DNA from: an uncultured Enterobacter sp.
Lineage (GTDB): Bacteria; Pseudomonadota; Gammaproteobacteria; Enterobacterales; Enterobacteriaceae
Direction: 5' to 3'
NCBI GenBank assembly: GCA_946477805.1
Contig: CAMKZP010000110.1
Span: 1-9,289, forward strand
DNA: 9,289 nt
Below are positions 7,016-9,289 of this stretch, one piece after another (position 1 is the stretch's first letter; each line of letters opens with the position of its first letter). Made by a program: the position numbers and the translations under genes. Below the pieces are notes generated by a model. That model saw nothing but the letters and a program-made list of their open reading frames with translations, was not told where the DNA came from and ran no database searches.

Positions 7016-7037
7016 TGAGTGTAAACGTATACACTCA
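7016..7037. promoter_or_regulatory. 22-bp palindrome, GalR/LacI-family-like operator
   Basis: Arms TGAGTGTA and TACACTCA flank AACGTA. The whole 22 bp is self-complementary apart from one base pair (7024/7029). The inner 16 bp, GTGTAAACGTATACAC (7019-7034), match 11 of the 12 fixed positions of the GalR/GalS operator consensus GTGNAANCGNTTNCAC, including the central CG typical of LacI-family sites. It ends 30 bp before the reductase ATG, where a bound repressor could block its transcription. The embedded TATACA (7028-7033) may be the -10. The actual binding protein is unknown. It also contains a TGTAAA (7020-7025), a lone TyrR half-box. Confidence 0.6.
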
Positions 7038-7067
7038 TTTTTCTTTTCGGCGCCAGAGGTCACGAGA

Positions 7068-8066
7068 ATGGGTTATCAGCCTGACAAAAATCGTTATCAG
7101 ACAATGCAGTATCGTCGTTGTGGACAGAGCGGCCTGAAGCTCCCGGCCATCTCTCTTGGGCTCTGGCACAACTTCGGTGACGCCACGCTTATCGAAAACA
7201 GCCGTCAACTTTTACAGCGCGCGTTCGATTTGGGCATTACGCATTTCGACCTTGCCAATAATTACGGCCCGCCGCCGGGCTCTGCCGAACGCAATTTTGG
7301 CCGTATTTTGCAGGAGGATTTTCTGCCCTGGCGCGACGAGCTGATCGTCTCCACCAAGGCGGGTTACACCATGTGGGACGGCCCGTACGGGGACTGGGGC
7401 TCGCGCAAATATCTGCTATCAAGCCTCGATCAAAGCCTGAAGCGCATGGGGCTGGAGTATGTCGACATCTTCTATCATCACCGTCCCGATCCGCAAACGC
7501 CGCTGCAGGAGACGATGAAAGCGCTCGACCACGTGGTGCGTCAGGGCAAAGCCCTGTACGTAGGGCTATCCAATTACCCTGCGGAGCTGGCGCGTCAGGC
7601 CATTGAGATTCTGGACGACCTGGGCACCCCCTGTCTTATCCACCAGCCAAAATACTCGATGTTCGAACGCGCGCCGGAAGAGGGTCTGCTGAACGTCCTG
7701 CAGGAGAAAGGCGTGGGCTGTATTCCCTTCTCTCCGCTCGCGGGTGGTCAGCTGACGAACCGTTATCTTAACGGCATTCCCGCGGATTCCCGCGCCGCCA
7801 GCGGCAGCAAGTTCCTCAACCCCGACCAGATTACGCAGGAGAAGCTGGAAAAAGTGCGCAGGCTGAACGCGCTGGCGGAAAGCCGGGGTCAGAAGCTGTC
7901 GCAGATGGCGCTGGCGTGGATCCTGCGCCACGACGCGGTCACCTCTGTGCTGATTGGGGCCAGTAAAACCGCGCAAATTGATGACGCCGTGGGCATGCTG
8001 GCGAAATGCGATTTCTCTGCAGAGGAACTGGCGGACATAGAAGCGATCCTGTCCAGCGCACGCTGA
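7068..8066 (+). CDS. Aldo/keto reductase, Gpr/YghZ-like
   Basis: NADPH-type aldo/keto reductase with a TIM-barrel fold, clearly related along its length to E. coli Gpr/YghZ (AKR14 group; reduces L-glyceraldehyde-3-phosphate and methylglyoxal) and to potassium-channel beta subunits. It has 332 residues, against 346 in E. coli Gpr, and ends earlier. The catalytic tetrad is Asp61, Tyr66 (FDLANNYG), Lys97 (STKAGY) and His138 (FYHHR). The nucleotide-binding region near the C-terminus includes SVLIGASK. ATG 7068 is chosen over a GTG at 6951: AGAGG at 7055-7059 lies 8 nt before it, and the longer frame would add 39 atypical residues encoded across the regulatory sites. It may be a paralogue rather than the orthologue of gpr, so no symbol is given. 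Being divergent from ipdC, it could reduce aldehydes made there, but that is inference. Confidence 0.92.
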   Translation: MGYQPDKNRYQTMQYRRCGQSGLKLPAISLGLWHNFGDATLIENSRQLLQRAFDLGITHFDLANNYGPPPGSAERNFGRILQEDFLPWRDELIVSTKAGYTMWDGPYGDWGSRKYLLSSLDQSLKRMGLEYVDIFYHHRPDPQTPLQETMKALDHVVRQGKALYVGLSNYPAELARQAIEILDDLGTPCLIHQPKYSMFERAPEEGLLNVLQEKGVGCIPFSPLAGGQLTNRYLNGIPADSRAASGSKFLNPDQITQEKLEKVRRLNALAESRGQKLSQMALAWILRHDAVTSVLIGASKTAQIDDAVGMLAKCDFSAEELADIEAILSSAR

Positions 8067-8156
8067 ACTCATTTTTAGCAAAAAGTGCTCTGCCCCCCGA
8101 TTTCGGAGTTGAGGCGATGAAACGAATGTTTACCAAATCGTAAAATTGCGTTAACA

Positions 8157-8171
8157 GGCCGCACGGCGGCC
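8157..8171. other. GC hairpin in the ypeC leader
   Basis: GGCCGC-ACG-GCGGCC forms a perfect six-bp all-GC stem with a 3-nt loop, ending 9 nt before the AAGGAG ribosome-binding site of ypeC. It has no U-tract, so it is not a classic terminator for the reductase gene. It may influence ypeC translation or leader stability. The rest of the 126-bp spacer shows no convincing promoter. Confidence 0.4.
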
Positions 8172-8192
8172 CCGATCGTGAAGGAGAAGAGT

Positions 8193-8540
8193 ATGTTCAG
8201 GTCACTGATTCTTGCAGCGGTATTGCTGGCTTCGGCCCCGCTGGTCGCCAATGCAGGCGAAATCACCCTGTTGCCATCGATAAAATTACAAATTGGCGAT
8301 CGCGACAATTATGGTAACTACTGGGACGGCGGCGGCTGGCGCGACCGCGACTACTGGCACCGCCACTATGAGTGGCGTAAAAACCGCTGGTGGAAGCATG
8401 ACAATGGCCGTCATCGCGGCTGGGATAACCGTAAAGCGTACGAGCGCGGCTACCGCGAAGGCTGGCACGATCGTGACGACCGCCGCGGCGGCTGGGGTCA
8501 CGGCCACGGTAAAGGCCGCGGTCACGGGCATCACCACTAA
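8193..8540 (+). CDS. ypeC: Secreted DUF2502 protein YpeC
   Basis: Small protein of unknown function, orthologous to E. coli YpeC, with 115 residues against about 108 there. The N-terminus MFRSLILAAVLLASAPLVANA is a typical Sec signal peptide with likely cleavage after Ala21, so the mature protein would be periplasmic or exported. The mature part is unusually rich in Trp, Tyr, Arg, Asp, Gly and His, with repeated W/RDRD/YW motifs. It ends in an HGHGKGRGHGHHH tail that could bind divalent metal ions. ATG 8193 is preferred over an in-frame GTG at 8178 because AAGGAG (8181-8186) lies 6 nt before it and the signal peptide begins cleanly. It converges on mntH, as in E. coli. A link to metal handling is inference from composition and neighbourhood only. 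Confidence 0.93.
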   Translation: MFRSLILAAVLLASAPLVANAGEITLLPSIKLQIGDRDNYGNYWDGGGWRDRDYWHRHYEWRKNRWWKHDNGRHRGWDNRKAYERGYREGWHDRDDRRGGWGHGHGKGRGHGHHH

Positions 8541-8545
8541 TCAAC

Positions 8546-8574
8546 AGAGGAGCCTCCCGGCTCCTCTTTCTTTT
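8546..8574 (+). terminator. Rho-independent terminator of ypeC
   Basis: A 9-bp perfect stem (AGAGGAGCC / GGCTCCTCT) with loop TCCC is followed by TTCTTTT, a good intrinsic terminator 5 nt after the ypeC stop. Its tail overlaps the last bases of the convergent mntH stop codon. The hairpin could also end mntH transcripts, though the minus-strand side lacks a real U-tract. Confidence 0.9.
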
Positions 8575-9289
8575 ATAACCCCATCGCCGTACCTGCCAGC
8601 AGCCACAGATTTAAGGCGACCACCACCATCACGATCGCCCATCCTGTCCGTTTGACCAGCGTTGAGTTCACCAGATCGCCCATTAATGATGGATTGCTGG
8701 TGAAGATCAGCAGCGGCACCAGCGCGAGCGCAATACCGAAGCTCAGCAACACCTGGCTCATGACCAGAATGCGCGTTGGGTCGAGCCCCATCAGAATCAC
8801 GACGAAGGACGGCAGCATAGTGACGGAGCGACGCACCCACAGCGGGATGTGGAAACGCACGAAGCCCTGCATCACGACCTGCCCCGCCAGCGTCCCGACC
8901 ACGGTAGAAGAGAGACCGGCCGCCACCAGGCTCAACCCGAAAATCGTTGCCGCAGCGTGGCTCAGTAAGGGTTCGAGCGTCAGATAGGCCTGGTCGAGAT
9001 CGGCTACGCCCGTATGCCCGTTGAAGTGGAAAGCGGCAGCAGCGGTGGCCATCATCGCCAGGTTCACAAACCCGGCAATGGTCATGGCGATCCCGACATC
9101 CCATTTCGTTGCTGAATACCGCTCCTTACGGGAGCCGCCGTGCATATGCTGCGTTAACGAGGAGTGCAGGTAAATAACGTGCGGCATGATGGTCGCCCCC
9201 AGCACCCCGGCGGCAAGGAACACCGCCTCGGAGGTCGGCAGGCTTGGGATCGCCATCCCCTTACCGAGCTGAACCAGGTTCGGCTGGGA
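8573..9289 (-). CDS. mntH: Mn(II)/proton symporter MntH, C-terminal part
   Basis: The C-terminal 238 residues of an Nramp-family inner-membrane proton-coupled manganese (and ferrous iron) transporter. Compared with the 412-residue E. coli MntH, the fragment should begin near residue 175, and the N-terminus lies beyond the right edge. Several transmembrane helices are evident. The TM6 metal-site motif ATIMPHVIYLHSS is intact, its Met and His corresponding to Met209 and His211 of E. coli. The TM1 DPGN motif and the promoter, where MntR/Fur/OxyR control would be read, are outside the window. The frame is open to the last base and ends in GTAMGL followed by TAA. Confidence 0.97.
   Translation of the reverse strand, partial: SQPNLVQLGKGMAIPSLPTSEAVFLAAGVLGATIMPHVIYLHSSLTQHMHGGSRKERYSATKWDVGIAMTIAGFVNLAMMATAAAAFHFNGHTGVADLDQAYLTLEPLLSHAAATIFGLSLVAAGLSSTVVGTLAGQVVMQGFVRFHIPLWVRRSVTMLPSFVVILMGLDPTRILVMSQVLLSFGIALALVPLLIFTSNPSLMGDLVNSTLVKRTGWAIVMVVVALNLWLLAGTAMGL

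Noticed and set aside
6884..7063. N-terminal extension of ipdC to 7063
   Set aside because: The shorter start at 6883 gives the known 552-residue enzyme with a good ribosome-binding site. The extension crosses the TyrR box and divergent promoter region.
6951..7067. GTG start giving the aldo/keto reductase 39 more residues
   Set aside because: The added residues have no counterpart in the family and overlap the regulatory sites. ATG 7068 has its own ribosome-binding site.
8117..8143. Eight-codon frame MKRMFTKS upstream of ypeC with GGAG 8 nt before it
   Set aside because: It is too short to distinguish from chance. It lacks regulatory-codon enrichment and an attenuator structure. Conservation would be needed to revive it.
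8293..8655. 120-residue rightward frame overlapping ypeC and mntH
   Set aside because: Its Ala/Thr/Gly-rich sequence is the shifted frame of the His/Arg-rich ypeC, and it runs through a terminator into mntH.
1..9289. CRISPR arrays, tRNA/rRNA genes, insertion sequences, prophage or defence genes
   Set aside because: No repeat-spacer pattern, tRNA-like fold, transposase or integrase motif was seen. Gene order is that of a conserved enterobacterial chromosome.

Overview
The window is a stretch of core chromosome from an Enterobacteriaceae bacterium, most likely Enterobacter or a close relative (Lelliottia, Leclercia, Kosakonia). The proteins read as close orthologues of E. coli YpdA, YpdB, Glk, YfeO, YpeC and MntH, and an indolepyruvate decarboxylase very like the one known from Enterobacter cloacae lies among them. 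No phage, plasmid, insertion-sequence, CRISPR or defence-system signal was seen. I did not find an undescribed multi-gene system.

Layout from left to right. Bases 1-16 match the Nextera transposase mosaic end and are probably leftover library adapter, so genomic sequence starts near base 17. Bases 17-340 hold no gene and are the upstream region of ypdA. The pyruvate-sensing two-component pair ypdA-ypdB (pyrS-pyrR) runs rightwards as an operon. A hairpin separates it from glk (glucokinase), which is transcribed towards it. A 205-bp divergent spacer with a good Cra-like site separates glk from yfeO, a CLC-type ion channel or transporter. yfeO ends exactly where the convergent ipdC ends, with no base between the two stop codons.

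ipdC is divergent from an aldo/keto reductase of the Gpr/YghZ type. Their shared spacer holds two separate regulatory candidates: a near-consensus TyrR box, and a 22-bp near-perfect palindrome resembling a GalR/LacI-family operator. Next comes ypeC, a small secreted protein rich in His, Gly and Arg, with a clear intrinsic terminator. Last is the C-terminal 58% or so of mntH (Nramp manganese transporter), cut by the right edge.

Several genes sit around the pyruvate/glucose node: pyruvate sensing (ypdAB), glucose phosphorylation (glk, probably Cra-linked) and 2-keto-acid decarboxylation (ipdC). From memory of E. coli K-12, two differences stand out: the ypdC-fry block between ypdB and glk is missing, and the ipdC/aldo-keto reductase pair is inserted between yfeO and ypeC. 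That pair and its shared control region are the most interesting accessory content.
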